Assembly: GCF_030848495.1 (NCBI RefSeq)
Contig: NZ_JAVDDT010000004.1
Span: 62,001-126,000 of the forward strand
Reading direction: 5' to 3'
Origin: Natronospira bacteriovora
GTDB taxonomy: Bacteria > Pseudomonadota > Gammaproteobacteria > Natronospirales > Natronospiraceae
Length of the DNA: 64,000 nucleotides
Shown: one piece after another, positions 30,020 through 39,191 of the stretch
Layout of the letters: the number at the start of each line of letters is the position of its first letter
How positions within the stretch are numbered: position 1 is the first letter of the stretch
The notes under the pieces: generated by a model
What the model saw: the letters and a program-made list of their open reading frames with translations, nothing else
Told to the model about the DNA's origin: nothing
Databases searched by the model: none
Position numbers and translations under genes: made by a program

Positions 30020-31141
30020 ATGGGCGTGGGAACAGGGACGAATCGGCTGCTGGGCATCCGGCTTCACCGGGATCATCGTCAGGCACTGCGTGTACGGCGT
30101 GCACTGCTGGGCGTGGTCGCCTACCTGATGTGGATCTCGGTGGGTATCTATCTCCACGTGATGGGGCTGATGCGCGTGGAGCTGGGTTGGCTGCTCAGCT
30201 ACATCCTGCTGACGCTGATCACCAATGTCGTCTTTCTGGTGATCATTCGCCTGGACTGGAACCTGCGTTTCCGTGATCCGGGCATGACCCTCGTCCAGAT
30301 CGGCTTTGGCATCTTCTGGGGCATGGTGTTGCTGTATCAGGCGGAACCGGTGGCCAGAGGCGGCATGCTCCTGATCTTCGTTACCGGTTTCTTTTTCGGC
30401 GTCTTCCGGCTGACCACCCGCCAGTTTCTCGGCCTCACCCTGTTTGCTTCCCTGGCTTATGCCTCCCTGCTGCGGCTCGACTGGAACCTGATGGATGCCG
30501 ATACCCGACAGACGGAAATCGCCCAATGGCTGTTCCTTACCGTGGTGCTCATCTGGATGTCCTTCATGGGCGGCTACGTTGCGCGGCTTCGGGCCAATCT
30601 GCGATCCGCCCTGAGCCGGATCGAAGAGCTGGCCCATCGAGATCACCTAACCGGTACCGGCAATCGCCGCGCCATCACCGGCACCCTGGAATCCGCGCTG
30701 CAAGCGTGCGTGGAGCATGGCGGTGCCCTGGCCGTGGCGCTGCTGGATCTGGATCGATTCAAGGCGCTCAACGACAAGCTTGGCCATCTCAGCGGTGATG
30801 CGGTTCTCAGGGAGTTCGTCCAGCGTATCGAACACGAGCTCAGAGGGGAGGACTTCATTCAGGGCGCCCCCGCTGAACAGCTTGGACGCTTCGGCGGCGA
30901 GGAGTTTCTCGTTGTTCTGCCGGGTTCGAATCTGGCAGGCGGTCGTGCGGCAGCCGAACGTCTGAGGGAGGCCATCGCTTGCTCGCCCTTCACTACGGAG
31001 GCCGGCGAGGTTCCCGTGACGGTTTCGATCGGGGTGGCCGAGTACCGACAGGGCGACAGCCCGGAGGACATTCTGCGGCGCGCGGATCGGGCCCTCTATC
31101 GGGCGAAGGAAGCCGGCAGAAATCGGGTCGAAGTGAATTGA
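30020..31141 (+). CDS. Membrane diguanylate cyclase
   Basis: This protein makes cyclic di-GMP. Six membrane helices fill the first 190 residues (an integral sensor of the unknown-ligand type), followed by a short linker with a GGDEF domain carrying GGEEF at 292-296. The sequence HRDHLTGTGNRRAI marks the domain start. The RxxD inhibitory site five residues before GGEEF is absent, so product inhibition may be weak. I prefer the ATG at 30020 (373 residues); a TTG at 29978 is possible. It follows natB by 58 bases. Confidence 0.9.
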   Translation: MGVGTGTNRLLGIRLHRDHRQALRVRRALLGVVAYLMWISVGIYLHVMGLMRVELGWLLSYILLTLITNVVFLVIIRLDWNLRFRDPGMTLVQIGFGIFWGMVLLYQAEPVARGGMLLIFVTGFFFGVFRLTTRQFLGLTLFASLAYASLLRLDWNLMDADTRQTEIAQWLFLTVVLIWMSFMGGYVARLRANLRSALSRIEELAHRDHLTGTGNRRAITGTLESALQACVEHGGALAVALLDLDRFKALNDKLGHLSGDAVLREFVQRIEHELRGEDFIQGAPAEQLGRFGGEEFLVVLPGSNLAGGRAAAERLREAIACSPFTTEAGEVPVTVSIGVAEYRQGDSPEDILRRADRALYRAKEAGRNRVEVN

Positions 31142-31147
31142 ACTCGG

Positions 31148-32488
31148 CTACTTGCCGATGCAGAAACTGGAAAAGATTCTCCCCAGCAGATCGTCGCTGG
31201 TGAATTCGCCGGTGATTTCATTCAAGGCCTGTTGGGCCAGTCGCAGTTCCTCGGCCAACAGCTCGCCGGCACGCATTTCGGTCAATTGGGCCTGACCGGC
31301 GTCCACATGGGCACGCGCGCGATCAATGGCATCCAGATGCCGGCGACGGGCCATGAACAGATCCTCGCCACCGGGGCGATAGCCAGCCAGACCTTTCAGT
31401 TGCTGGATCAGCTCGGTCATGCCTTCGCCGGTCTTGACGGAAACACCGAACTGTCGCTCGCTGTTGCGGCGCCCTGCCTTGCCACCGCTGATGTCGACCT
31501 TGTTGTAAACGGTCAGGGCGGTGATGTGAGCAGGCAGATCGCGACGAAGGACGGCCGGGTCGTCACCGGTGGCTTCGTCACAGAGAAGGAGAATGCAATC
31601 GGCCTTGTCCATCTCGGCCCGGGCCCGGCGCATGCCTTCGGCCTCCACGGCATCGCCGCCCGTGCGCAGACCGGCGGTATCAATGACGTGCAGGGGCAAG
31701 CCATCCAGATGAATATACTCGCGCAGCACGTCGCGGGTGGTGCCCGGAATATCGGTGACGATGGCCGCGTCATGGCCGGCCAGTCGATTGAGGAGACTGG
31801 ACTTGCCGGCATTGGGTCGTCCGGCGAGCACCACGGTCAGGCCGTCACGCATCAGTCGCCCCTGTTCCGCGCGGGCGTTGAGAACGTCGAAGGCCTCGAT
31901 GATGTCGCTCAACTGGTGCTCAATGCGCTCATCGGAGAGAAAATCCACTTCCTCTTCGGGAAAATCGATGGCGGCTTCCACGAACATTCGCAGTTCGATC
32001 AGTTTTTCCACCAGCTCATGGACCACACGGGAAAACTCGCCACTCAGTGAACGGGAAGCCGCCCTCGCCGCCTGGGCCGAACCGGCGTCGATCAGGTCGG
32101 CGACGGCTTCTGCCTGGGCAAGATCAAGCTTGTCGTTCAGGAAGGCCCGTTCGGAGAACTCCCCCGGGCGGGCGGGGCGCGCACCCAGCGCGATCGTGCG
32201 CTGCAGCAGCATGTCCATCACCACCGGGCCGCCATGACCCTGCAGTTCCAGGACATCCTCACCGGTAAAGGAATGCGGCGCCGGGAAATAGAGCAGAATT
32301 CCCTGATCGATCGCGCGTCCATGTTCGTCGAGAAACTCGGCCAGCATGGCCTTGCGCGGGGCGGGATCACGCCCCGTCAGTTGCCGCGCAAAGCCCTGCA
32401 GTGCCGGGCCTGAAAGGCGGACGATACCGACACCACCGCGGCCAGGCGGTGTTGCAACGGCGGCGATGATGTCGTCTGTCCGGCTCAT
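31148..32488 (-). CDS. mnmE: tRNA modification GTPase MnmE
   Basis: MnmE (TrmE) is the GTPase partner of MnmG in wobble-uridine modification. The 446-residue protein has the N-terminal tetrahydrofolate-binding domain, a helical domain, and an inserted G domain with GRPNAGKS (223-230), [15 protein letters not shown] and NKVD. It ends with FCIGK, the conserved catalytic CIGK tail. The start [19 protein letters not shown] is the family start; the larger upstream frame is unsupported. In many relatives it lies beside yidC, but here another gene intervenes. Confidence 0.97.
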   Translation of the reverse strand: MSRTDDIIAAVATPPGRGGVGIVRLSGPALQGFARQLTGRDPAPRKAMLAEFLDEHGRAIDQGILLYFPAPHSFTGEDVLELQGHGGPVVMDMLLQRTIALGARPARPGEFSERAFLNDKLDLAQAEAVADLIDAGSAQAARAASRSLSGEFSRVVHELVEKLIELRMFVEAAIDFPEEEVDFLSDERIEHQLSDIIEAFDVLNARAEQGRLMRDGLTVVLAGRPNAGKSSLLNRLAGHDAAIVTDIPGTTRDVLREYIHLDGLPLHVIDTAGLRTGGDAVEAEGMRRARAEMDKADCILLLCDEATGDDPAVLRRDLPAHITALTVYNKVDISGGKAGRRNSERQFGVSVKTGEGMTELIQQLKGLAGYRPGGEDLFMARRRHLDAIDRARAHVDAGQAQLTEMRAGELLAEELRLAQQALNEITGEFTSDDLLGRIFSSFCIGK

Positions 32489-32588
32489 GGTGCAGAGTGT
32501 ACCGCATGCGCCTGCCTGCTCCGTTGTAACAGGCCAGTATCCGTAACCTCTGTATCCTCGGGACAAAGACCATAAGGAGGGCTTTTGC

Positions 32589-33815
32589 ATGGCAAGAGAA
32601 AGCTTCGAGTTTGACGGTGGACAGGGCCAGCGGCTCTCGGGTGTGATCGAGAACCCGCGTGGGGAGCCACGCGGGTGGGCGGTGTTTGCCCACTGCTTCA
32701 CCTGCGGCAGCCAGTCGGTGGGGGCGGTGGCCATCAGCCGTTCGCTGGCCGCACGCGGCATCGGGGTGCTGCGATTCGATTTCACCGGCCTGGGGGAAAG
32801 CGAGGGTGCGTTCGGCCGGGATGGCATCGGTGGAGATATCGAAGACATCAAGGCGGCGGTGCGGGCCATGGATGAAAGCGGGCGATCCGTCGCGCTGCTG
32901 ATTGGCCATTCCCTGGGTGGGGCAGCCGTTCTCCATGCCGCCGGCGACCTGGATGGTGTGCGGGCAGTCACCACGCTGGGTGCACCCGCGGACCCGGCCC
33001 ACGTGCTGCATCTGCTGGGTGATCAAAGGGACACGATCGAGTCGGAAGGGGTGGCGGAAGTGCATATCGGCGGCCGGCCCTTCAACATTCACAAGGGCTT
33101 CATCAGGGGCATGGAGAACCGTCCATGGAGGGAGCGTATCGCGGCGCTGCGTAAACCCCTGCTGGTGATGCATGCCCCCCTGGATGACATCGTTGAGATT
33201 GAAAATGCGGCCGAGATCTTCCTGGCGGCCAAACACCCCAAGAGTTTCGTTTCGCTGGATGAGGCGGATCATCTTCTCAGTCGACGACGGGATGCGGACT
33301 GGGCGGCGGAGGTCATCAGCGCCTGGTCAGGACGCTATCTGACAGCGGGCAATGTTGGGGATGAAGTGGAGCGCGGAGTGGAGCCGGGCGAGGGGGTTCG
33401 TACCATCACGCAGGGTAGCGGCTTCCTCAGTCATGTCCGTGCAGGCCGCCATTCCCTGATTGCCGATGAGCCGGCCAATGTTGGCGGAAGCGACCAGGGG
33501 CCAACGCCGTATGATCTGCTCGGCGCGGCTCTTGGCAGCTGCACGGGCATGACCCTGGCCATGTACGCCCGCCACAAGCAATGGTCACTTGAGCAGACGG
33601 ACGTACAGGTCAGCCACGATCGGATTCATGCCCGGGATTGTGAGGACTGCGAGAAGGAAGAAGGCAAGGTGGATCGCTTCACCCGTACCATCCGGATAAA
33701 GGGAAAGCTGGATTCATCACAGCGGCAACGCCTGCTTGAAATCGCGGATCGCTGTCCCGTTCACCGCACTCTGGAGAACGAAATACGGATCGAAACACGC
33801 CTGGATGAAGCTTGA
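32589..33815 (+). CDS. Alpha/beta-hydrolase fused to an OsmC domain
   Basis: This is a two-domain protein of 408 residues. The first 260 residues form an alpha/beta-hydrolase with the nucleophile in [12 protein letters not shown] and a likely base in DEADHLLS. The rest is an OsmC/Ohr domain with the redox cysteines in [12 protein letters not shown] and DRCPVHRTL. OsmC proteins reduce organic hydroperoxides with thiols. The fusion is known in the family as a bifunctional hydrolase/OsmC protein; its substrate is unknown. It lies between mnmE and yidC on the opposite strand, which interrupts an otherwise conserved block. Confidence 0.9.
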   Translation: MARESFEFDGGQGQRLSGVIENPRGEPRGWAVFAHCFTCGSQSVGAVAISRSLAARGIGVLRFDFTGLGESEGAFGRDGIGGDIEDIKAAVRAMDESGRSVALLIGHSLGGAAVLHAAGDLDGVRAVTTLGAPADPAHVLHLLGDQRDTIESEGVAEVHIGGRPFNIHKGFIRGMENRPWRERIAALRKPLLVMHAPLDDIVEIENAAEIFLAAKHPKSFVSLDEADHLLSRRRDADWAAEVISAWSGRYLTAGNVGDEVERGVEPGEGVRTITQGSGFLSHVRAGRHSLIADEPANVGGSDQGPTPYDLLGAALGSCTGMTLAMYARHKQWSLEQTDVQVSHDRIHARDCEDCEKEEGKVDRFTRTIRIKGKLDSSQRQRLLEIADRCPVHRTLENEIRIETRLDEA

Positions 33816-33824
33816 GCGGATAAA

Positions 33825-33852
33825 GGGCGGGATGCGCTCGCACACCCCGCCC
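33825..33852. terminator. Possible hairpin between the OsmC fusion and yidC
   Basis: GGGCGGG pairs with CCCGCCC across a 14-base loop in the 47 bases between the convergent genes. There is no T run, so factor-independent termination is only suggested. Confidence 0.35.
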
Positions 33853-33862
33853 GTCAATCCGG

Positions 33863-35551
33863 TTACTTCTCCATACCGCTCTCAACCACGCGGTTGATCT
33901 TCCACTGCTGGGCAGCGGAGAGAATGGTATTCACCGCCCAGTAGAGAACCAGACCGGCCGGCATGAAGATGCCAATACCAATCAGCATCAGGGGCATGAG
34001 CATCAGCATCTTCTGCATCATGGGATCCGGCGGGGGCGGATTCAGCTTCTGCTGGAAGAACATGGAGGCACCCATGATCACCGGCAGAATGTAGAAGGGA
34101 TCCGGTGATGACAGATCCTGAATCCAGAGCATCCAGGGTGCGTGACGCAGTTCGGCCGATTCCAGCAGGCACCAGTACAGGGCGATAAAGACCGGGATCT
34201 GAATCAGGATGGGCAGACAGCCGGCGGCCGGATTGACCTTTTCCCGCTTGTACAGCTCCATCATCGCCTGGTTCATCTTCTGCTTGTCGTCCTTGTAGCG
34301 ATCACGGATGGTCTGCAGTCGGGGCTGTAGCTTGCGCATGCGCGCGATGGATCGACCACTGGTTTCTGACAGCTTGTAGAAGGCCAGCTTGATCAGGACG
34401 GTGAGAAGGATGATGGCCCAGCCCCAATTGCCCACAACCTTGTGGATCCAGCTGAGGGCGATGAACAGCGGCTGGGCGATGATCCACATGATGCCGTAAT
34501 CCACCACCCGTTCCAGATTGGGGGCGGCTTCACGCAGTTCACGCTGGATCTTGGGGCCGAGATAGAAGGTCTGGTTGAAAGTGAGGTTCTCTCCCGGCTG
34601 AACACGGGCGGCGCGCTGATCCGCCATGCCGATCAGATAGCGATTGGCACCCCGATGCCGGGTGTAGTAACGCACGGCATGATCCGGGCTCTGTGGGATC
34701 AGGGTAGCCACGAAGTAGTGTTCCACCATGGCCGCCCATCCACCCTGGACGTTGAGCTGCAGATTCTGGGAGGCCAGATCCGAAAAGCTCAAGCGCTCAT
34801 ACCGATCACCATCATGGTAGGCCGGACCATTATGGGAGAAGGTGGAAGGGTTGAACATGGAACGGGAGATAAGTGGGTCCGTCCGTTCGATCTGCACGAA
34901 GCTGCCACCGCGCCATTCCCGTTCGCCCCGGTTCTCCAGGCGTTGTTCCATCTTTACCTGATAGCTGCCCGGCAGGAACTTGAAGGTGCGATACAGACGC
35001 AGGCCCTGTTCGGACTCCCAGACCAGACGCACTGCCTTGCCCGCATCCTCATTGCCCGCCACTTCTTCACCATCGGCATTGATGGACCATATCCGATCCT
35101 GACGGAAGGGAATGGTACGAGGGATGCTTTCGGAGTCACCGGCAGCGATCAGTCCCGGCTGGAGAACGAATAGGCGCTCCTCACGGCTGTCCAGCAGACG
35201 AACCGGCGCTTCCTGATCCAGATCCTCGCGGTAGTCCAGCAGGTCCAGTTCCAGCAGTTCGCCACCCAGCGTATTGATGACGGCTCGCTTGGAGGCGGTG
35301 ACTATCTCGATGCGCTCACCCTCGACACGCTCGGGGAGGTCGTCGATGACGGGGGCCTCATCGTCATCCAGATCCGGGCGCGGGGCATCGGGTGCCTCGT
35401 CCGGAGTCGGCACATCGTCATCGACGAAACGTTCCTCGGCCTGTTCGGTGACGGGCTCCGGGCTGTCATCGAAATAGGCGTTCCACTCCATCCAGGTCCA
35501 GAAGGCGAGGATGGTCAGGGCAAGCAGCAGGAAAAAGCGTTGGTTATCCAT
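33863..35551 (-). CDS. yidC: Membrane protein insertase YidC
   Basis: YidC inserts and folds inner-membrane proteins, alone or with SecYEG. The 562-residue protein begins with a membrane helix in MDNQRFFLLLALTILAFW, continues with an acidic linker (about 30-80) and a large periplasmic domain (about 85-340), and ends with five membrane helices and a basic tail. Conserved segments include KLSETSGRSIARMRKLQP and PAAGCLPILIQIPVFIALYW. The acidic linker rich in Glu and Asp fits a salt-adapted host. It overlaps yidD by eight bases. Confidence 0.97.
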   Translation of the reverse strand: MDNQRFFLLLALTILAFWTWMEWNAYFDDSPEPVTEQAEERFVDDDVPTPDEAPDAPRPDLDDDEAPVIDDLPERVEGERIEIVTASKRAVINTLGGELLELDLLDYREDLDQEAPVRLLDSREERLFVLQPGLIAAGDSESIPRTIPFRQDRIWSINADGEEVAGNEDAGKAVRLVWESEQGLRLYRTFKFLPGSYQVKMEQRLENRGEREWRGGSFVQIERTDPLISRSMFNPSTFSHNGPAYHDGDRYERLSFSDLASQNLQLNVQGGWAAMVEHYFVATLIPQSPDHAVRYYTRHRGANRYLIGMADQRAARVQPGENLTFNQTFYLGPKIQRELREAAPNLERVVDYGIMWIIAQPLFIALSWIHKVVGNWGWAIILLTVLIKLAFYKLSETSGRSIARMRKLQPRLQTIRDRYKDDKQKMNQAMMELYKREKVNPAAGCLPILIQIPVFIALYWCLLESAELRHAPWMLWIQDLSSPDPFYILPVIMGASMFFQQKLNPPPPDPMMQKMLMLMPLMLIGIGIFMPAGLVLYWAVNTILSAAQQWKINRVVESGMEK

Positions 35552-35780
35552 GATGTTTGTGTCGGCAACTTTCCGGGACCGGATCAAAGCCCCCCTCCGA
35601 GAAGGGGTGACAGCGAAGGATGCGGCGCACACTCAAGCAGCAGCCACGCAGGGCGCCGTGAGTCTGAACCGCCTCCATGGCGTATTCGGAACAACTGGGA
35701 TGGAAACGGCAGCACTGCCCGAACAGGGGACTGATCAGGACGCGATAGCATTTGATCAAGAAGATGAAGAAGGCGCGCAT
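35544..35780 (-). CDS. yidD: Membrane protein insertion efficiency factor YidD
   Basis: YidD is a small protein that helps insertion of membrane proteins. The 78-residue sequence shows YRVLISPLFGQCCRFHPSCS and the conserved CHPFSEGGFDPVP. It overlaps the end of rnpA by 25 bases and the start of yidC by eight bases, typical for this tightly packed origin-linked unit. Confidence 0.95.
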   Translation of the reverse strand: MRAFFIFLIKCYRVLISPLFGQCCRFHPSCSEYAMEAVQTHGALRGCCLSVRRILRCHPFSEGGFDPVPESCRHKHHG

Positions 35781-36133
35781 TGCTTCATCAGCCGCTGCCA
35801 GTGGTGTGTCAGGCTCTCGAACAACTGGGCATTGTCTGCCCGGCTGGCCTGGGGCTGGCTCATCACCACGATGTCGAGACCGGCCAGCTGGGCCTTGTGG
35901 TGACGAAAGCTTTCCCGTACCAGACGTTTCAGGCGATTTCGTGTAACCGCGGAGCCTGAATGGCGGCGGGAAATCGCCATGCCCAGACGGGCCTGATCGA
36001 GACCGTTTGTCCGGGCCAGAATCGTGAAAAAGCGGTCTTTCGACCGCTTTCCCCGGCGGAAGACCTGCCGGAAATCATCACCCTGATTCAGGCGTACGCA
36101 GGGCGGGAAGCCCCTTTCCCCGGGTACGGCCAT
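35756..36133 (-). CDS. rnpA: Ribonuclease P protein component
   Basis: This is the protein subunit of RNase P, which trims the 5' ends of tRNA precursors with its RNA partner (not encoded in this window). The signature segment is SRRHSGSAVTRNRLKRLVRESFR, followed by LDIVVMSQP. I take the start MAVPGERGFPPCVRL (125 residues), eight bases after rpmH. The frame stays open far upstream, antisense to dnaA, but that is a compositional artefact. Confidence 0.94.
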   Translation of the reverse strand: MAVPGERGFPPCVRLNQGDDFRQVFRRGKRSKDRFFTILARTNGLDQARLGMAISRRHSGSAVTRNRLKRLVRESFRHHKAQLAGLDIVVMSQPQASRADNAQLFESLTHHWQRLMKQCAPSSSS

Positions 36134-36141
36134 ATCGACCC

Positions 36142-36276
36142 TCAGGGGGTCAGGCGAGCGCGGCCCTTGGCGCGACGGGCTTTGAGCACCTTGCGGCCGC
36201 CCTTGGTGGCCATGCGGGCGCGAAAGCCGTGAGTCCGTTTGCGACGCAGATTGCTGGGCTGAAATGTTCTTTTCAT
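36142..36276 (-). CDS. rpmH: 50S ribosomal protein L34
   Basis: The 44-residue, highly basic protein starts [20 protein letters not shown] and ends GRARLTP, which is the standard bacterial L34. It is the first gene of the rpmH-rnpA-yidD-yidC unit and is divergent from dnaA. A near-consensus promoter lies at 36357-36385. Confidence 0.98.
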   Translation of the reverse strand: MKRTFQPSNLRRKRTHGFRARMATKGGRKVLKARRAKGRARLTP

Positions 36277-36356
36277 GGCGATGATCCAGATGTTGCCGTG
36301 TTGGCCGGGCCGTGCACCGCACGCGGTCTTGTGGGGCCCGGTCAGGGAAGCGGCGA

Positions 36357-36385
36357 AATGTAGCGCGATGACCCTCGCATGTCAA
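36357..36385 (-). promoter_or_regulatory. Probable promoter of rpmH
   Basis: On the minus strand TTGACA, a 17-base spacer and TACATT form a near-perfect sigma70 promoter about 81 bases upstream of rpmH. A DnaA box lies 11 bases upstream of its -35 element. Confidence 0.65.
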
Positions 36386-36396
36386 GCACTGCAAGC

Positions 36397-36425
36397 TGTG
36401 GATAAGTAGCCTCGGGAGGTATAAA
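36397..36425 (+). promoter_or_regulatory. Probable dnaA promoter with a DnaA box over the -35 element
   Basis: TATAAA (36420-36425) is preceded at 17 bases by TGTGGA, which is part of TGTGGATAA (36397-36405), a perfect DnaA box in reverse orientation. DnaA bound here would block RNA polymerase at the dnaA promoter, a known mode of autoregulation. Both calls are pattern-based. Confidence 0.55.
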
Positions 36426-36493
36426 CTGCGGGGTTCGCCGGGCTTCCCGGCAGCCTTTTCCGCACTCAATTTTTCGGCGAACTGGAGTACTCG

Positions 36494-37825
36494 GTGAGCG
36501 ACTCGCTTTGGCAACGCTGTCTCGATCGTCTGGCCAGGGATCTGAGCGAACAGGAACTCAACACCTGGATCCGCCCCCTGCAGGTGGCCGAAGAGGGCGA
36601 TGCACTGCGCCTGCTTGCGCCGAACCGCTTCGTGCGTGACTGGGTGCGCGACCAGTTCCTGGAACACATCCGCATGGCCGTGACGGACCTGGCCGGCGAC
36701 GGCGGGCCCCGGGTCTCGCTGGAGATTGGCAGCGCGGGGCGTGCGCCCCGGCGCAAGAAGAGCGATTCCACCGAGGCGCCGGCGCAGACTCCCGAGGTGG
36801 TGCTTGGAAGCCGCCTGGTCGGCGAGCATACCTTCGAGAATTTCATCGAGGGCAAATCCAATCAACTGGCCCGGGCGGCGGCTCGCCAGGTGGCGGAGAA
36901 TCCGGGCAAGGCCTACAACCCACTGTTCATCTATGGCGGCGTTGGACTGGGCAAGACCCATTTGATGCACGCCGTCGGCAACCGGATTCTGGAGGACAAC
37001 CCTCGCGCCCGCATCGCCTACGTGCATTCCGAGCGCTTCGTCGGCGACATGGTCAAGGCGCTGCAGCACAACACTATCAATGAATTCAAGCGCTTGTACC
37101 GGGGGCTCAATGCCCTGTTGATCGACGACATCCAGTTTTTCGCCGGCAAGGAGCGTTCGCAGGAAGAATTCTTCCACACCTTCAATGCCTTGCTGGAAGG
37201 TCAGCAACAGGTCATTCTCACCTGTGACCGCTACCCGAAGGAGGTGGACGGACTCGAGGAACGGCTCAAGAGCCGGTTCGGCTGGGGGCTGACGGTGGCC
37301 ATCGAGCCGCCGGAACTGGAAACCAGCGTGGCCATCCTCATTCGCAAGGCTGCTCAGGATGGCGTGGTGCTGCCGGACGAGGTGGCCTTTTTCATTGCGC
37401 AGCGCATTCGCTCCAATGTGCGTGAGCTGGAAGGCGCACTGAGGCGGGTCATCGCCACCAGTCGCTTCACCGGTCAACCAATTACGATGGATTTCACCAA
37501 GGAAGCGCTCAAGGATCTGCTGGCGCTGCATGAGAAACTGGTGACCATCGACAATATCCAGAAGACGGTGGCCAATTATTACAAGATGGGCATGAAGGAC
37601 CTGCTGGGCAAGCGCCGCAGTCGGGCCATCACGCGGCCCCGCCAAGTGGCAATGGCGCTGGCCAAGGAGCTGACCAACCACAGCCTGCCGGAAATCGGTG
37701 AGGAATTCGGTGGCCGCGATCACACGACGGTATTGCACGCCTGTCGCAAGGTGAAAGAGCTCAGGGAGACGGACACCAAGATCAGCCAGGACTATCAGAA
37801 CCTGTTGAGAACCCTGACGACTTGA
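36494..37825 (+). CDS. dnaA: Chromosomal replication initiator protein DnaA
   Basis: DnaA binds the origin and opens it. The 443-residue protein starts with GTG and shows all four domains: an N-terminal helicase-loading domain ([19 protein letters not shown]), a short linker rich in Arg, Lys and Pro, the AAA+ domain with GGVGLGKTH at about 148-156 and the LLIDDIQFF Walker B, and a C-terminal DNA-binding domain with [15 protein letters not shown]. The linker is short but the total length is within the normal range. oriC lies directly downstream. Confidence 0.98.
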   Translation: MSDSLWQRCLDRLARDLSEQELNTWIRPLQVAEEGDALRLLAPNRFVRDWVRDQFLEHIRMAVTDLAGDGGPRVSLEIGSAGRAPRRKKSDSTEAPAQTPEVVLGSRLVGEHTFENFIEGKSNQLARAAARQVAENPGKAYNPLFIYGGVGLGKTHLMHAVGNRILEDNPRARIAYVHSERFVGDMVKALQHNTINEFKRLYRGLNALLIDDIQFFAGKERSQEEFFHTFNALLEGQQQVILTCDRYPKEVDGLEERLKSRFGWGLTVAIEPPELETSVAILIRKAAQDGVVLPDEVAFFIAQRIRSNVRELEGALRRVIATSRFTGQPITMDFTKEALKDLLALHEKLVTIDNIQKTVANYYKMGMKDLLGKRRSRAITRPRQVAMALAKELTNHSLPEIGEEFGGRDHTTVLHACRKVKELRETDTKISQDYQNLLRTLTT

Positions 37826-38066
37826 TGTGTACAAGCTGTGGATAAAATCGAGCGGCGGATTTTGTCCCATGTTATCCACAGTTTGTCCCACGCCCGTTCA
37901 GGCGATGGTAACGGTGTTCGTCGATAGGATTATACGAAGCAAGATACTGATATTAAAAGATAAAAGTATTTTATCCACAAAATCTGGCAGCCCTAGCAGT
38001 AACAACAGGTTTTATATATTCACTTAATCTTTTAAACCGTAGGCCAGTGGACAACAGGGTGGAAAC
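37826..38066. other. Replication origin oriC
   Basis: The 241 bases between dnaA and dnaN contain three perfect DnaA boxes: TGTGGATAA at 37837-37845, TTATCCACA at 37872-37880 and TTATCCACA at 37971-37979. An AT-rich stretch at about 37926-37972, containing GATACTGATATTAAAAGAT, lies against the third box and could be the unwinding element with DnaA-trio-like repeats. A second AT-rich patch is at 38012-38037. The switch in gene strand on either side supports the call. Confidence 0.88.
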
Positions 38067-39167
38067 ATGAAATTCCAACTCAACAGAGACCAGTTGCTCA
38101 AACCCGTTCAGGCAGTCAGCGGGGTGGTGGAGAAACGTCAGACCATGCCGGTGCTCGCCAACATCCAGATCACGGCGGAAGATGGCCGTCTGACTTTTAC
38201 CGGTACCGACCTGGAGGTCGAACTGGTGGCCGAAGGTCTGGCGGAAGTGGAGGCACCCGGCGAGATCACGGTGCCGGGTCGAAAACTGCTGGATATCTGC
38301 AAGGCGCTGCCAGACGGGGCCGAGGTCAAGGCGGAGCTGCAGGGCGAACGGATGATCATTCGCTCCGGCAAGAGTCGCTTCACCCTGTCCACCTTGCCCG
38401 CAGCCGAGTTTCCGGTGGTGGAAGACATTCAGGTTCAGCGACGCTTCGAGATTCCTCAGGGAATGTTGCGTGATCTGGTGGAGAGCACCCAGTTCTCCAT
38501 GGCGCAGCAGGATGTGCGCTATTACCTCAACGGCCTGATGCTGGAGGTAACGGACAATCGACTGCGAGCAGTGGCGACCGACGGGCATCGCCTGGCTCTC
38601 GCTGAACGGGAAGTGGAGTTGTCCGATGTGGGTACGCACCAGGTCATCGTGCCGCGCAAGGGCGTGCTGGAATTGCAGAAGCTGCTCTCGGATCAGGACA
38701 CCCCTGTTGAAGTGGCATTGGGAACCAATCACCTTCAGGTTCGCGTGGAGGGTCTTCAGTTCACCTCGAAGCTGATTGACGGCCGCTTCCCGGATTACGA
38801 GCGTGTGATCCCGCGGACTGGCGAAAAGGTGGTGGACGCCGAACGACTGCGGTTGCGGGAATCCCTGCAGCGTGCCTCGATTCTTTCCAACGAGAAGTAT
38901 CGGGGTGTGCGGCTGGAGCTGGTGCCCAATGCCCTGAAGATTCAGGCTCACAACCCGGAGCAGGAAGAGGCCGAGGAAGAACTCGAGGTTGGATTTGACG
39001 GTGAGGGCATGGAGATCGGCTTCAACGTCAATTATCTGCTCGACGCCCTGGCCGCGCTGGACTGTGAACAGGTACGAATCGATCTAATCGACGGAAACAA
39101 CAGCTGTCTGATTCGGGATCCGGGCCGGGATGACTGCAAGTATGTGGTCATGCCGATGCGGCTCTGA
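38067..39167 (+). CDS. dnaN: DNA polymerase III beta sliding clamp
   Basis: DnaN is the ring-shaped processivity clamp. The 366-residue protein starts MKFQLNRDQLLKPVQAVSG and ends with the conserved VMPMRL tail; segments such as YYLNGLMLEV and FPDYERVIPR mark the middle and last domains. It is followed by recF after 24 bases. Length and order are standard. Confidence 0.98.
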   Translation: MKFQLNRDQLLKPVQAVSGVVEKRQTMPVLANIQITAEDGRLTFTGTDLEVELVAEGLAEVEAPGEITVPGRKLLDICKALPDGAEVKAELQGERMIIRSGKSRFTLSTLPAAEFPVVEDIQVQRRFEIPQGMLRDLVESTQFSMAQQDVRYYLNGLMLEVTDNRLRAVATDGHRLALAEREVELSDVGTHQVIVPRKGVLELQKLLSDQDTPVEVALGTNHLQVRVEGLQFTSKLIDGRFPDYERVIPRTGEKVVDAERLRLRESLQRASILSNEKYRGVRLELVPNALKIQAHNPEQEEAEEELEVGFDGEGMEIGFNVNYLLDALAALDCEQVRIDLIDGNNSCLIRDPGRDDCKYVVMPMRL

Positions 39168-39191
39168 TTGGCGGCGGTCGACAGGAATGCA

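Noticed and set aside
35756-37891. A 711-codon minus-strand frame covering rnpA and dnaA
   Set aside because: Only its last 125 codons are RnpA. The rest is antisense to dnaA and includes rpmH in another frame, so it is a GC-bias artefact.
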